The notes beneath the pieces were generated by a model. That model ran no database searches, had not been told where the DNA came from, and was given only the letters and a program-made list of their open reading frames with translations. A stretch of 64,000 bases of DNA from Dipteris shenzhenensis (taxonomy: Eukaryota > Polypodiophyta > Polypodiopsida > Gleicheniales), in NCBI GenBank assembly GCA_047967505.1, contig CM106540.1. The stretch is one strand, 5' to 3'. Made by a program: the position numbers and the translations under genes. This document shows, one piece after another, positions 32,978 through 43,265 of the stretch (its first letter is position 1; every line of letters begins with the position of its first letter).

Positions 32978-33328
32978 TGTGAAGATTGTGGGAGAGAGGG
33001 AAGGAGTCTCACTTGCGGCTTTCTCACATGCACAATGGGGGAATACACACAAAGGTGGAGGCTGAAAATAGTTTTCCTCTTCTTAGTTGTGTAAAGCCAA
33101 AAGAACTCAAGTACAAAGAGATAGAAGAACCCTATATGTGGGTCTCAAACCAAACTCAACTAACTAAGGTGGCATACTAACTGAGCCACGAACTAGTGTA
33201 GATAAGGATAGCTGTCATCCAGCTATTATTCGTGGGCGGTGTACCAGCCGCATCTCCAGCTAACAAGTCGGTGACATAAATGCACAACAGTCACCCTGGC
33301 ATATCGCAAGTAGCTCGATATCTCAACA
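32978..33328 (-). repeat. copia LTR (5' LTR of the minus-strand element)
   Basis: 351 bp, nearly identical to 27770-28134. It lacks the 14-bp duplicate and differs in GCAAGTAGCTCG against GCGAGTGGAGCTCG near its end. Confidence 0.95.
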
Positions 33329-35200
33329 CATCCCACATCCTGCACCCTCTTCACTAGAGGAGGGGTAAAGGATGGTGTAATGAAACTTCATAATGGCCAA
33401 GCGAAGGATCATGAGGGACTATGTACTGAGTTCATTGCATATGGGATTAACCTCCTAGCCCCGATCTTAGCAAAGCTTTTTAATGAAGCGGTTTGTTTGG
33501 GATTTCCACACACTTGGACCATTAACACTATCGCACCCATCCACAAGGTAGGGGATCCCATGAGCCCAGAGAACTATAGGACCATTATGATTGGACATGT
33601 CATGTCCAAGATTTATGCATCAGTACTTGAATCTGAGGTTAGGAGACTTGTAGAGTGTCGAGGACTCAGAGCAATAGGACAGGCGAGATTCTGGCATGAT
33701 CATAGAACCATGGACCACATTCTGATGCTCAGATGTATCATCGAGGAGGCGAGATCATGGAAGTAGAGGGTTTATTGTTGCTTTGTGGATTTTCGCAAGG
33801 CATTTGACACAGTCCTAAGAGCCTGCCTCATACGGTGCCTATAGGACTTGGGTTATGACCAGGAGATCATTTGGGCTATCATGGCACTTTACGAGAGCGT
33901 TTCTGGCAGAGTTCGGGTAGGATCCGGGTGGACAGATGAGATCATGAGTACCATCGGGGTCATACAAGGGTGTCCTTTGTCACCTACCTTGTTTGGCCTC
34001 TACATTGACGAGCTTGAGACAGTGATGCAGACACAAGGGGGTGTAGGTTGCTCTCTTATAGGCACACTAATCTAGATTTTGCTCTATGCAGATGACGTGG
34101 CTCTCTTGTCTTCCTCAGCAAAGGGGCTTTAGAGACACCTAGACGCACTATAGTCCTTTTGTAAGTCTCATGATTTGAAGGTCAACCTGGGTAAAACCAA
34201 GGTCATGATCTTCAATACATCTTGAGGCATCATTCGTCAGGAGCAGTTCACATTTGCGGGGTCATGTGTTGAGTAGAGGGTATGCCTCATTGGCCAGGCT
34301 AGAGAGGCAGTGCTTCCGCTCACACTTTCAGGATCCACGCACCAAGGAGTGGCTTTTTGACTCCTTGGCTCACCCAGCGGAGATGTACGACTGTCCTTGT
34401 TGGGGGCCAGACTTGTCAAATACAGAGTGGGCCCATGTGGAGCAGCTACAGGTTCTCATGCTATCACGGATGATTCGTGGTAAGTCATCCATTCCTCACT
34501 AGATCATTCAAGCTGAGTTTGGGTCACCCCCTTTATAGCTAGATGCTACATTTTAGGTCATCACATATCTGTACCGAGTTAGGGAATATGGGGATTATAC
34601 CTTGGGCGTAGCACGCTACCATGGATAGCTTTATCCTCTTCAATGGCACCTGTAGTAGGAGGAGATCAGAGGTGCTGGTATGCATGTACAGAGAGATGGT
34701 TTGAGCGACTGGGGCTCCACATGGATAGACTACCTCCCTTCTAGTATAGCATGGATGCTCCGTTCTCTCCCCTCTTATCACACGAGGTCAACCAGGTTAT
34801 CCATGAGGATCTACTACAGCTACACTCTTTTCGGACCTGGTTGGAATCGAGTGAACTCCCAATGAAGCTTAGCTTCTATAGAGATCACTTCTTACATATC
34901 ACAGTGGAGGGTTTCATTGACCCACTAGGATACACACAGATTCACCTACCCCACTCGATGAGGATCTCTCTTGGGCAGTTCCGGGTCTCTTCACATAGAC
35001 TTCGCATTGAGAGCGGCAGAGTAAAGCGACTACTCAGGGAGTGGCACATATGCACACTATGTGACATACAGGAGGTTGAGACAGAGGAGCATTTCATCTT
35101 TAGGTGTCCTGTGTACTATGAGATTCGAGGATGTTTCCACTGCCTCTTCAAAGATAGTTATGGGATTTTAGCCCATTTCCTCTCCTACCCAGACTAGCAG
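33329..35200 (+). pseudogene. LINE ORF2 C-terminal part: reverse transcriptase and Cys/His motif
   Basis: The frame continues the LINE after the copia insertion: FIAYGINLLAPILAKLFNEA, INTIAPIHKVGDPMSPENYR (RT block 0-1), YCCFVDFRKAFDTV (RT Asp), VIQGCPLSPTLFGLYIDE and ILLYADDVALLSS with the catalytic YADD near 34090. A thumb region, a linker and finally CTLCDIQEVETEEHFIFRC (about 35054-35110), a C-x2-C-x8-H-x4-C motif typical of the C-terminal end of plant LINEs, follow. Stops are TAG at K*RV, L*DLG, I*ILLY, L*RHL and L*SFC. One frame change occurs near 34240. Confidence 0.88.
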
Positions 35201-35539
35201 TGTTTGGCAGGTTTCATTCATGAGGCACTTAGACACCACAAGAGGATACTCCGAGCACGAAGATAGGAGCAGATTTCTTCCTCGGTTGATCCCTCTTAGA
35301 GCTCTATCACGGAGTTCTTTCAGCTAGATCACATGCTCGGGGGAGTCACTATGTATAAACCCTCTATATCACGTGCGTTCAAGGCCTATATTTAAAGTCC
35401 CTTATCTGTAAAAAATTTCATTAATAAAATGTACCCCTTTTCTATACAAATCTGTAAATTTTTTCCAAAACTATTTTAAATAGTCCCTTATGTATATTTA
35501 TTTCTGTAAATTTTAGAAATTAAAAAAATCCTTCTGTTG

Positions 35540-36050
35540 AACTCACGTGATAGGGTTACATATGATGAGTGACCCCCCCGAGATCACATGGATCCCAATG
35601 AGACGAGGCCTCGACATGATCGTGACTTGGAACCCATGACCCGATAGCTCAGACAAAGGGTCGACACACAAATCACACTTGGAGACATCCCCTCCTTGTT
35701 TAGAGTTGGTGGAGCTCGACCGACGAGGGTCACAGTAGCCCTGGTTAGACGTAGAGCTACAACCAAGAGACATGCCAGGACCGCACCTCTGAGTGGCTGA
35801 CAGCACTCTATTGCCGACTTCATGCCTCCACTGCCTCATCCATCCTTATATCTTGCTGTTGCTGGGGATGATGATGATATTGATGATGATGCTGAGATTG
35901 ATATATAGTTGAACATTGACATCACTATGTTGTACTTAGGACTTAGTACTGCCATTTTGCATTTTTGGCATTTTGCATTGGTATGGACGCTCGTTTAGTA
36001 GCTCCACTACCACAGCTCGTTGTATCAGGATTTTCACAGTCTCATAGACC
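35540..36050 (+). other. region of uncertain origin in the LINE tail
   Basis: A frame with several stops reads ...LGDIPSLFRVGGARPTRVTV..., then an acidic run (GDDDDIDDDAEID), and a hydrophobic end. It is not recognised. A phrase at 35350-35575 (AAACCCTCTATATCACGTG...GTGACCCCCCCGAG) recurs in altered form at 47620-47835 in the second LINE. The segment may therefore be a boundary piece shared by these LINEs. Confidence 0.35.
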
Positions 36051-36084
36051 CATCGGTCTTTCGAAGACTTTAATAAACTTTCTT

Positions 36085-36190
36085 TCTTTCTTTCTCTCAG
36101 CCTCAAAACCACTCAAACCTCCCTATCTATTGTGTATGCAACAACTTCAAAACAAAATTTAATCATAAATCTTTCCAAAAAACTCTTCTT
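36085..36190. repeat. last unit of the 125-bp repeat
   Basis: CCTCAAAACCACTCAAACCT, then CTATTGTGTATGCAACAACTTC and AAAACAAAATTTAATC, match the array at 24640-25140. It marks the right border of the LINE insertion. Confidence 0.9.
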
Positions 36191-37369
36191 ACGACACTTT
36201 ATTAATATAAAAAATCCATTTATAATATTTTTACTCCATAATATAATAAATTTTTATTAACTAATGTTAAAATATAATTTTGCTAAAAATATATATTATT
36301 AATCTATAAATTATATAAATATTATATAATTATTATATAAATAAATATCTAAATACATTAATTAAAAAAATATAACTTGAAAGGGAGGTCTTCTAGCATA
36401 TGTGGTTTATATAATACTTATTCTTAAAACAATGAAGAATTAGTGAATAGATTGCTATTCTATACATTATTAACTTAAAAACTAATATAAATATAAATTA
36501 ATTAATATATAAAATTAAGTAAATATATAAATTATTAATATTTTACATTAATAACATTTAAAATTATGTAGATTATATACTAATAACCTTTCAATTTTAA
36601 AAAGTAGTCAATCAAAGAATTGAATTAATTTAAAAAATAAGAAAATATTAAATTTTACACACTTACTTTTAGCATGTACGCTTTTCTTCCATGTGTATAA
36701 TACTTGTTAGTTAGTCGAAGAATGAAAAATTAGATAATGTATTTGTAAGGTAGGTATTTAAAACCATAGAATTTAGAAGAGCTTTAGCATACTTACTTAT
36801 CTTTGTTACTATGTGTAATACTTTGCAAAAGCCTTAAACTTTGTTTAAGGCTTTGCATAAAACTACAGTATCATTGCATCCATATCATTTTTTTACTTTA
36901 GCAACCACCAGATATCCATGGTATCCATGATATGGAATACATATTTCTTCCGAATATTTCTTATCACATACTTTTTCATTTCTTCTGATACACGGTGTAG
37001 CATGAATGTAAGAAAATATGAATCGGTGTGCTTTTAGCCTATGTACTTGTCCCTAATCAGTAGGATACTTTGACTAGGTAGAGTTATAATTACTTAAAGT
37101 AAAGCCTTTGTAAAGGATCATACCTTCTGATACACTATGCAACATGAATGTAAGAAAATATGAATCGGTGTGCTTTTAGCCTATGTGCTTGTCCCTAATC
37201 AGTAGGATACTTTGACTAGGTAGACTTATACTTACTTAAAGTAAAGCCTTTGCAAAGGATCGTACCTATAAACAAAACACTTTGGAAGCATATAACATAT
37301 AGTCTATATATATCTAAACTAAATACTTTGGAATGCATATTTTATATAGTCTATATACCTTAAATCTTA
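36191..37369. other. AT-rich non-coding, with a 142-bp tandem duplication
   Basis: No coding content. A 142-bp unit starting TTCTGATACAC at 36983 is repeated from 37125 to about 37266. The two copies differ at a handful of bases and share CATGAATGTAAGAAAATATG and CTAATCAGTAGGATACTTTG. Confidence 0.8.
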
Positions 37370-37830
37370 CACCCTAAATCTTAAATCCTAAAGTTCCCTA
37401 AATCTTAGGTTATACAATCTAAGCTCTTAAACTTATATAATAGTTATAATCCCTAAACCCTAAACCTTAAACCCTAACCCCTATAACTTAAATTCTAAAA
37501 CCTAATTTCAATTCTAGACCTTAGATTCTAGACTCTAAGCTCATGATCTTATATACTAAACTCTAAACCCTAAAACCTAAAACCTAAATCCTAAATCCTA
37601 AACCCTAAAACAATAATCATACACCCGAAATGCTAAATCCTAAACCCTAAACCCTAGATTCTAAACCCTAAACCCTAAACCCTAAATCCTAAATCCTAAA
37701 CCCTAAACCCTAAAAACATAATCATAAACCCGAAACCCTAAACACCAAATCCTAAATCTTAAGCCCTAAATCCTTAACCCTAAATACTAAACCCTAAACC
37801 CTAACCCTAAAATACAATCAAAATTTAATG
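37370..37830. repeat. degenerate interstitial telomere repeats (CCCTAAA)n
   Basis: Many perfect and near-perfect CCCTAAA units (best at 37560-37600, 37640-37725 and 37790-37815) are mixed with variants CCTAAAT, CTTAAAC and ACCCGAAAC. CCCTAAA is the plant-type telomere unit on the C-rich strand. The degeneracy shows an old interstitial tract, not an active telomere. Confidence 0.9.
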
Positions 37831-37844
37831 ATTTTTTTCAATTT

Positions 37845-38225
37845 GTGCAATAGGTTTGATATATCCCCCAAATTGTTGCAAGTGGAATAGGTTAATGGTG
37901 CACTCAACCTATTGCAAAAATCAAGGAATTTTCTTGATTTGTGCAACAGGTTGGATATACCCGGGCCCCAAACTGTTGCTCAAGCAACAGGTTGGGGGGT
38001 ATATCCAACCTGTTGCACAAATCGAGAATTTTCTTGATTTGTGCAACAGATTGGATATACCCCCCAACCTATTGCTCAAGCAATAGGTTGGGGAATATAT
38101 CCAACAACAGGCCTTGGTTGGGGTGACCCCAACCTATTGCTCAAGCAACAGGTTGGGGGGTATATCCAACTTGTTGCACAAGTCAAGAATTTTCTTAACT
38201 TGTGCAATAGATTGGAGGAGCCATA
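37845..38225. repeat. array of CCAACCTGTTGC...GCAACAGGTTGG palindromes
   Basis: Short palindromes with a 4-base centre (CCTATTGCTCAAGCAATAGG at about 38069; CTGTTGCTCAAGCAACAGG at about 37972; similar at 38139) alternate with longer hairpins. In the longer ones TCCAACCTGTTGCACAAATC pairs with GATTTGTGCAACAGATTGGA across AGAATTTTCTT. The same core occurs at 22.5-25.1 and 36.1 kb. Confidence 0.9.
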
Positions 38226-38249
38226 TCCAAAGGCCAGTGTAGGGGACCC

Positions 38250-38560
38250 CAAAGATTAAGAGGTGCAAAAAATTAGGTATGAAGGCACTTTAGGAGATCT
38301 GCAAGTTTGAAACCACTGTGGACAATCTCATTCCCCGTGCACCCTTCCAGCGTGTTGTACATGAAATAGCACAGCATTACAAGAGTGATGTGCATTTCAC
38401 TTCAAGCACTATGGGAGCAATTTTGGAGGCAACGGAGCAGATGACAGTAGGTCTTTTTGAAGACGTGAACTTATGTGCTATCCATGCCAAAAGAGTAACA
38501 ATGATGGACAACGACCTTGCACTTGCCAAGCGTATCTGCTCCGATCCCTCCCTTAGGCCC
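38250..38560 (+). pseudogene. divergent histone H3-like fold, probably a pseudogene
   Basis: The frame carries the H3 histone fold: [19 protein letters not shown] matches the alphaN-alpha1 region of H3 (KSTELLIRKLPFQRLV). [20 protein letters not shown] matches loop 1-alpha2, and [17 protein letters not shown] matches almost exactly. [10 protein letters not shown] corresponds to DIQLARRI. Loop 1 has the canonical H3 length, without the extra residues usual in CENH3, so this is closer to ordinary H3. A TAG replaces the residue after KAL near 38291. The modified N-terminal tail is not recognisable and the C-terminus runs on past the usual end ([10 protein letters not shown]). In canonical form the protein would pair with H4 in nucleosomes. 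Confidence 0.8.
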
Positions 38561-38748
38561 TACATGTCAATGTTTAGGTTCATTTGGTGTAACCTGAATC
38601 ATTTTGTAAATCTCTGCCCTTTGAGGCCAATGAATAAAAGATATATTTATGTTCTATTACTGTTCCCATGTTATTATACATGTTACGTGATGCTTTCCAT
38701 CAGTTTATGCAAGTTCAGTGTGAATTTGAGTGGTCAAATGATGTTTTT

Positions 38749-38919
38749 TCACCATGCAACAGAAGGCAAATGTGTTCGGCATCGTGCGAGGAGCCCAAAA
38801 ATGGTAAAACCCGCAATGGCGCATTTGGTCAAACAGGCCCCATATGCGCCATAGCGGGTTTTACCATTTTTGGGCTCCCCATGTGATGCTGAACACATTT
38901 GCCTTCTGTTGCATGGTGA
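38749..38919. repeat. 171-bp near-perfect hairpin (MITE or small-RNA precursor candidate)
   Basis: Arms 38749-38824 and 38844-38919 (76 bp each) pair with only about eight mismatches around a 19-base loop. The arm begins TCACCATGCAACAGAAGGCA and contains AGCCCAAAAATGGTAAAACC. No target-site duplication is obvious. It could be a small foldback transposon or a MIR-like precursor. The H3-like ORF track running across it is coincidental. Confidence 0.9.
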
Positions 38920-39139
38920 GATTCTTACTGGATTGCTCGAAAATGACCATTATAGTGCAAATATTTATCTGATCGCATGCTTTTGAACAAAATAGTGAAT
39001 GAAAATATTAATGCCAACAACAATTAAAGTTACAAAATACAATGACAGTATAAAATAAATTTTGTAAAAGAACACAAAATGGGGCATTGTATAAAAAGTA
39101 TAGCTGTATTCATATAAAAGAACATTTCTATACAATAAG

Positions 39140-41075
39140 GCTTCAGAGCCTTTCTCTCTTCTTTAAAACACTGAGAACATCAGGTTTTGAATTCCCAAAT
39201 ACACTCCCATGTCTAAACCTAGTAAATAGAGAGGCAAAGCTATTGTCGTTGCTGACCAGGGACATGGCTGCTACTGTCAATGCCATACCTTGAAAATTGG
39301 TTCCAAAGGCATTAAGGGTAGCCATGCAGTTCACCAAAATGACCTTGTCAGCATTGCGATTGATGTGAGCATGACCAATCACTCTTGACAAGGCCTTGCA
39401 CTTCAGGAGGTCATCAGTGCCATGTGGAGAAAACTTTTTGTGGATAACCACAAAGTGCCCTTTTGCTTGGCCAAGGTAATGTGCTAGTGAGTGATCTTGG
39501 CTGAAGCTACTGCGAACAAGGCATTGCCGAGATGAGAATAGGTCAACCTCAAATGCCTCCTGCAATAGTCCAACATTACATTAGAATTCCATTAAAGCAA
39601 AAGTATACCAAGAGAGAAGAAATTGAAAGCTCATATTTTCTTTCACTATGGAGTCATCATGCTCAATCCCTTCCTCTTTGTCAATGAGGATGGATCTAGA
39701 GGCCTCCTGGTGTCTGGAGTGAGATGTGGAGGCTTCTTCTGGAACATCAGATAGGTCAGAGTAGATTGATGTCTTTGTATCTTTGATTTGATATGCAAAA
39801 CTCGCGATCTAGTCTTGCATGTACTTGATGAGGTCTTCAAAATCGTCTCGGGCTCACAAGTAGGTGCCTAGGACATCTATGCTCTTATCAAAGACAGGAA
39901 ATAACTCCTCCTCTCTATCAATTAATGGAGTATGGGAGATGAAATCGTGGAAGGCAAACCTAGCAAAATTTATGGTAGTTTGGTAGCTGGGAGAACTATG
40001 GCTATGATAGTGAAACTTTGAAACTAAAGTAACTTTATAACCTATATATACCCAAATGTTCTTTTAAATTAAAAAAAAAAGAATTATAATTTTTTTGTGA
40101 AAAACTTGACATTGACATGAAACAAAACCATTCAAAACATCAAAATTAATTGCACCACTATTAATTGGAAAATGTCAAAATCCACAATTGTTCCACCCCA
40201 CATTTTCTAGACAATCTTCAATATTGTAGGAGGGATAAAAGTGGCACCATGCACAAGCTTCTCTGCACGATTTCCTACCTTTTCACCATTTAAGAAAGTG
40301 AAAGGACTCAGACATGCCATCCTCCATGACTAATAGGTGTTCCCACACGTTCCTAAGAGTCCACTGTGACGTGACAGTCACATTCTTGACATCTCCTAAA
40401 TGAGAACCAATCCATAAACTTACCCCTGTATTATCATCATTGTTAGAGTCAAGGGGGAGCCAATTACCACCTGTTTTCTTCCAGCACCTATATTGGAAAG
40501 CAAAATATAACATTTGGTGGGAGATGTGGTACTTGATAACCACATTGTCCTTACATACATGGCATTAAAACAGATCACCCTTTTATTCACCTGACTAGCT
40601 TCCCCAATTCACCCCAAGCAATTCCTCAAGGGCATCCTCATGTAGGCACTTGCATGACCACATAGTTTTTGTTTTGTGCATCTAGATATTATGAAAACAA
40701 GAAGCAAAAATGTGCAGAGGCATAAACCAAGACAACCTTACCCATTTAGCCAAATGTAAACTTCATGGCCATGCCCACATCCTTTGCAATCTTTTCCTTG
40801 TATGATTGCATTGTTCTTGTGTCCACCATGTTGCAATCCATGTCTTCAAGTTGTGGTGTTGCAATGTATTGAAGATGGCCATAGCTTGATACTGTCCTTG
40901 GAGTAATGTACTTAGCATTATACCAATAGATATTTCTCTATTTCAAAGTAGAGGACTTCTCTCTAGCATGCATTTGCCTTCCTAAATCCTCATGAATGGC
41001 AGTAAACTTACGTAAGAAGCACTCGATTGGTTCCCACTCCTCAAACTCTGAAGGAAATACATTTGCTATGCACAA
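39140..41075 (-). pseudogene. unrecognised spliced gene, decayed
   Basis: Three exon-like stretches lie on the minus strand. The first (about 41075-40745) reads FEEWEPIECFLRKFTAIHED and YITPRTVSSYGHLQYIATPQ and is followed by a GTAAG donor. The second (about 40680-40100) reads HISHQMLYFAFQYRCWKKTG and WIGSHLGDVKNVTV. The last (39565-39143) is preceded by a TTGCAG acceptor and reads HSLAHYLGQAKGHFVVIHKK, RVIGHAHINRNADKVILVNC and ASLFTRFRHGSVFG. Between them a frame with DREEELFPVFDKSIDVLGTY fits a further exon (about 39990-39640). A few TAG and TGA stops interrupt. I do not recognise the family. It could be a gene carried by a transposon. Confidence 0.4.
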
Positions 41076-41269
41076 GTGCTATTTCAAAATACAATTTCAA
41101 ACTGACTCATTACAATGGTTCTATTTCAAAATACAATTTCAAGCTGACTCATTACACTTCAAAATCTTACACAAAATGTAGACTTACAATGTGATGGTAT
41201 TGTCGATTGATTGCTTGATGGAGGAAGGCGCATGTCCTTCCCCATGTAGATGTGTTGCACCTTTGCAAG

Positions 41270-41510
41270 CAATCGTATTGTAGCTAGGAATGGAGAGAGA
41301 AAGAGTAGAGGGGGATGAGTAGCTGCTCTAGGAGGTGTTATAGCTAGGAATGGAGGGAGAAAGAGTAGAGGGGGATGAGCAGCCACTACAAGAGGTACTG
41401 TAGCTAGGAATGGAGGAAGAAAGCGCAAAGGGGAATGAGCAGCTACTCCCGTAGGAGGTGCTGTAGCTTGGAATGGAGAGAGAATGAGCAGCTGCTACAG
41501 GAGGTGTTGC
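41270..41510. repeat. 60-bp minisatellite, four units
   Basis: TAGCTAGGAATGGAG or a variant recurs at 41280, 41341, 41401 and 41464, followed by AGAAAGAGTAGAGGGGGATGAG. The ORFs on the minus strand (FLPPFLATVP repeats) come from it. Confidence 0.88.
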
Positions 41511-42240
41511 AGAGGAAGAAATACAGTGGACCAGAGTAGGAGGGGGTAGAGAAGATGCCAAATGAGTTCCCAAGTTTGAAAAATGGAGGGAGAATGGAGC
41601 TAGACCAGAGAAGAGGAGGGGGCAGGCCTATAACAAGCTGAGAGGGGGGGAAAATTCACCCAGAAGGGCCCACCACCGCTTGAATGACTTGTAGGTTTGT
41701 TTGGGGGAGGTGCATATGGGAGAAGGGTCAAGCATGGGTTGAGGGGGGGGGATGGTTTGAGTGGTCCTCGGTGTAAGATGAGTAGCCAATAGGGGCTGTT
41801 TGCAAGTCTGCCTACCCTCCACCTCAACATGACAGTGCCTCACAAAAAGAAGCACTCCCATTAGTACACCTCAAATACCAAATTCTCCCCTAATGATTGC
41901 TAATGAGCCACTGTGCATTTCATTTGATGGTGGCACGCTGATCTCTTTCACCGATTTAAATAAATAGAGTGCACTATTCAATTGCGGTCAATTGAATATG
42001 TGAAGCCTCTACTTTTGTGCAAATTAAAGGACTACTACACCTGTTGTTATTGTGAATACCATGTGCAGATGTCTTGCTACACCTGTTGTTGTTGTGAATA
42101 CCATGTGCAGATGTCCTTTCTAAAAGATGCAATGATGTTAATGCACAATTGAAAGTTTGGCATCCAATTAAAATGTCAATAGAAATGCATTATCAGTACT
42201 AGTGATGACACAAGTAACATACGTCCATATACTCTATACA
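41511..42240. other. no gene seen; one 41-bp duplication
   Basis: A G-rich stretch lies at 41600-41760. CTACACCTGTTGTTATTGTG, then AATACCATGTGCAGATGTC, at about 42035 is repeated at about 42076. No coding content is recognised. Confidence 0.5.
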
Positions 42241-43265
42241 CTTACAAACATCTCTCTCATTTGTGGGAGTCATTGATCCACCCAACACAAAATGATGCAA
42301 CCTTCCATCATAGGAAGTGTTTAATGGGTGAATGCAAAGATTGTGGCATAAAGAAGTTGGCATGCTTCCCAGACAAGGAAGGGAAAAACGTCACTATGAA
42401 AGTATTTGAATATCTGGATACTATAAACAAGCATGGAAGTAAGAAGAAGGGGAAAGATCTTGTGAATAAAGACATGTATGGAGTTTTTGCAGTTCTTGAA
42501 AAGTAAAATGAAGTAATTTATCAAACACAACTACATAGATTGATAGCAGGTGCTTCAATTCAAGAAATGTATTCTTAAATGAAGTAATTTATCAAACACA
42601 ACTACATAGCTTGATGATAGGTGCCTCAATTCAAGGAATGTATTCTTGAATTCCTTGATGATGTGGTTTTCTCAGTTGTACACTTCACAAAAAAATATAC
42701 TTTCAAAGAATAGAATGGCATTCAGTCAATACATTGGCATTCAATATAGGTCTTAGTTTTTGTGCATACAACTTACCACCATAATGCAAAAAGAGTTATT
42801 AAAACAGTTAACTTATTCATTTCATATGATGGGCATCATGACACGGTATTTATACAGCATTGTTTTATGTTACATGAGATGTGGTTGAAAGACCAAGGAG
42901 TTGCAGTGAAATGGCATTGGGTTTGGTTTGATGGGGCTGCCTCCTCCCAGTTCAAGGCTTGTAGGACCTTCTATTTTATTGCTAGATATGGAAGAATGAA
43001 AAGCATGGAATTGACTTGGAACTTCTTTGCAAGTGGGAATGGAAAAGGAGAGAATGATGGACAAGGGTCTGTTACTAAAAGAACTTTAACACATGAAAAA
43101 CAAAAGAAAGACGTTGCTATTTTAAAGTGTGCAAGTCAATTTATATGGAGTTGTAGCCTTTTACGCATCCAAAAAAAGGGAGTGTGCTCGTGTATTTTGG
43201 GAGACAAAGGTAGAAGTGTTTGGAAACATTCAAAAGATAATCTGTGTCAACACGTATACTAACAT
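42241..43265 (+). pseudogene. DDE-transposase-like protein remnant (family uncertain)
   Basis: The N-terminal part at 42261-42506 has Cys/His pairs (HHRKCLMGECKDCG) and FEYLDTINKHGSKKKG. After a 71-bp duplication (42506-42574 and 42577-42645) and stops, another frame gives NGIQSIHWHSI. From 42762 an open frame reads YDGHHDTVFIQHCF, HWVWFDGAASSQFKACRTFY, LTWNFFASGNGKGENDGQGS and VTKR. D-G-x-A-S-x-Q-F-K followed by NFF-x-S-G-x-G-K-G-x-x-D-G is a conserved pattern I associate with a poorly named transposase-like family seen in animals and some plants. The catalytic acids would be in those blocks. Function is inferred by pattern only. Confidence 0.55.

Larger units (their letters stand above)
27770..33328 (-). 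mobile_element. full-length Ty1/copia retrotransposon inserted in the LINE
   Basis: LTRs lie at 27770-28134 and 32978-33328. The PBS is next to the right LTR and the polypurine tract next to the left one, so the element reads on the minus strand. Flanking bases CGTCC (27765-27769) and CATCC (33329-33333) are a 5-bp target duplication with one CpG-type change. The coding order is gag, protease, integrase, RT, RNase H, as in copia. LTRs are nearly identical apart from a 14-bp indel and a few bases, so this is the youngest insertion recognised here. It nevertheless carries about five in-frame stops and at least two frameshifts. Confidence 0.95.
25141..36084 (+). mobile_element. L1-like LINE, split by a copia insertion
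   Basis: The element lies between unit 4 of the 125-bp repeat and its last unit at 36085, so it inserted into that array. It carries an L1-type ORF1 (25590-26305) and an ORF2 with endonuclease (26390-27769), reverse transcriptase (33380-34230) and a Cys/His C-terminal motif (about 35050-35130). The copia at 27770-33328 splits ORF2. The tail has AATAAAATG at about 35425 and, after a region of uncertain origin (35540-36050), TTTAATAAACTTTCTTTCTT at 36068. ORF2 is broken mainly by TAG codons. Confidence 0.85.

Noticed and set aside
38250-38560. CENH3 (centromeric histone)
   Set aside because: Loop 1 has canonical H3 length and the [17 protein letters not shown] block is H3-like; satellites nearby are not enough evidence.
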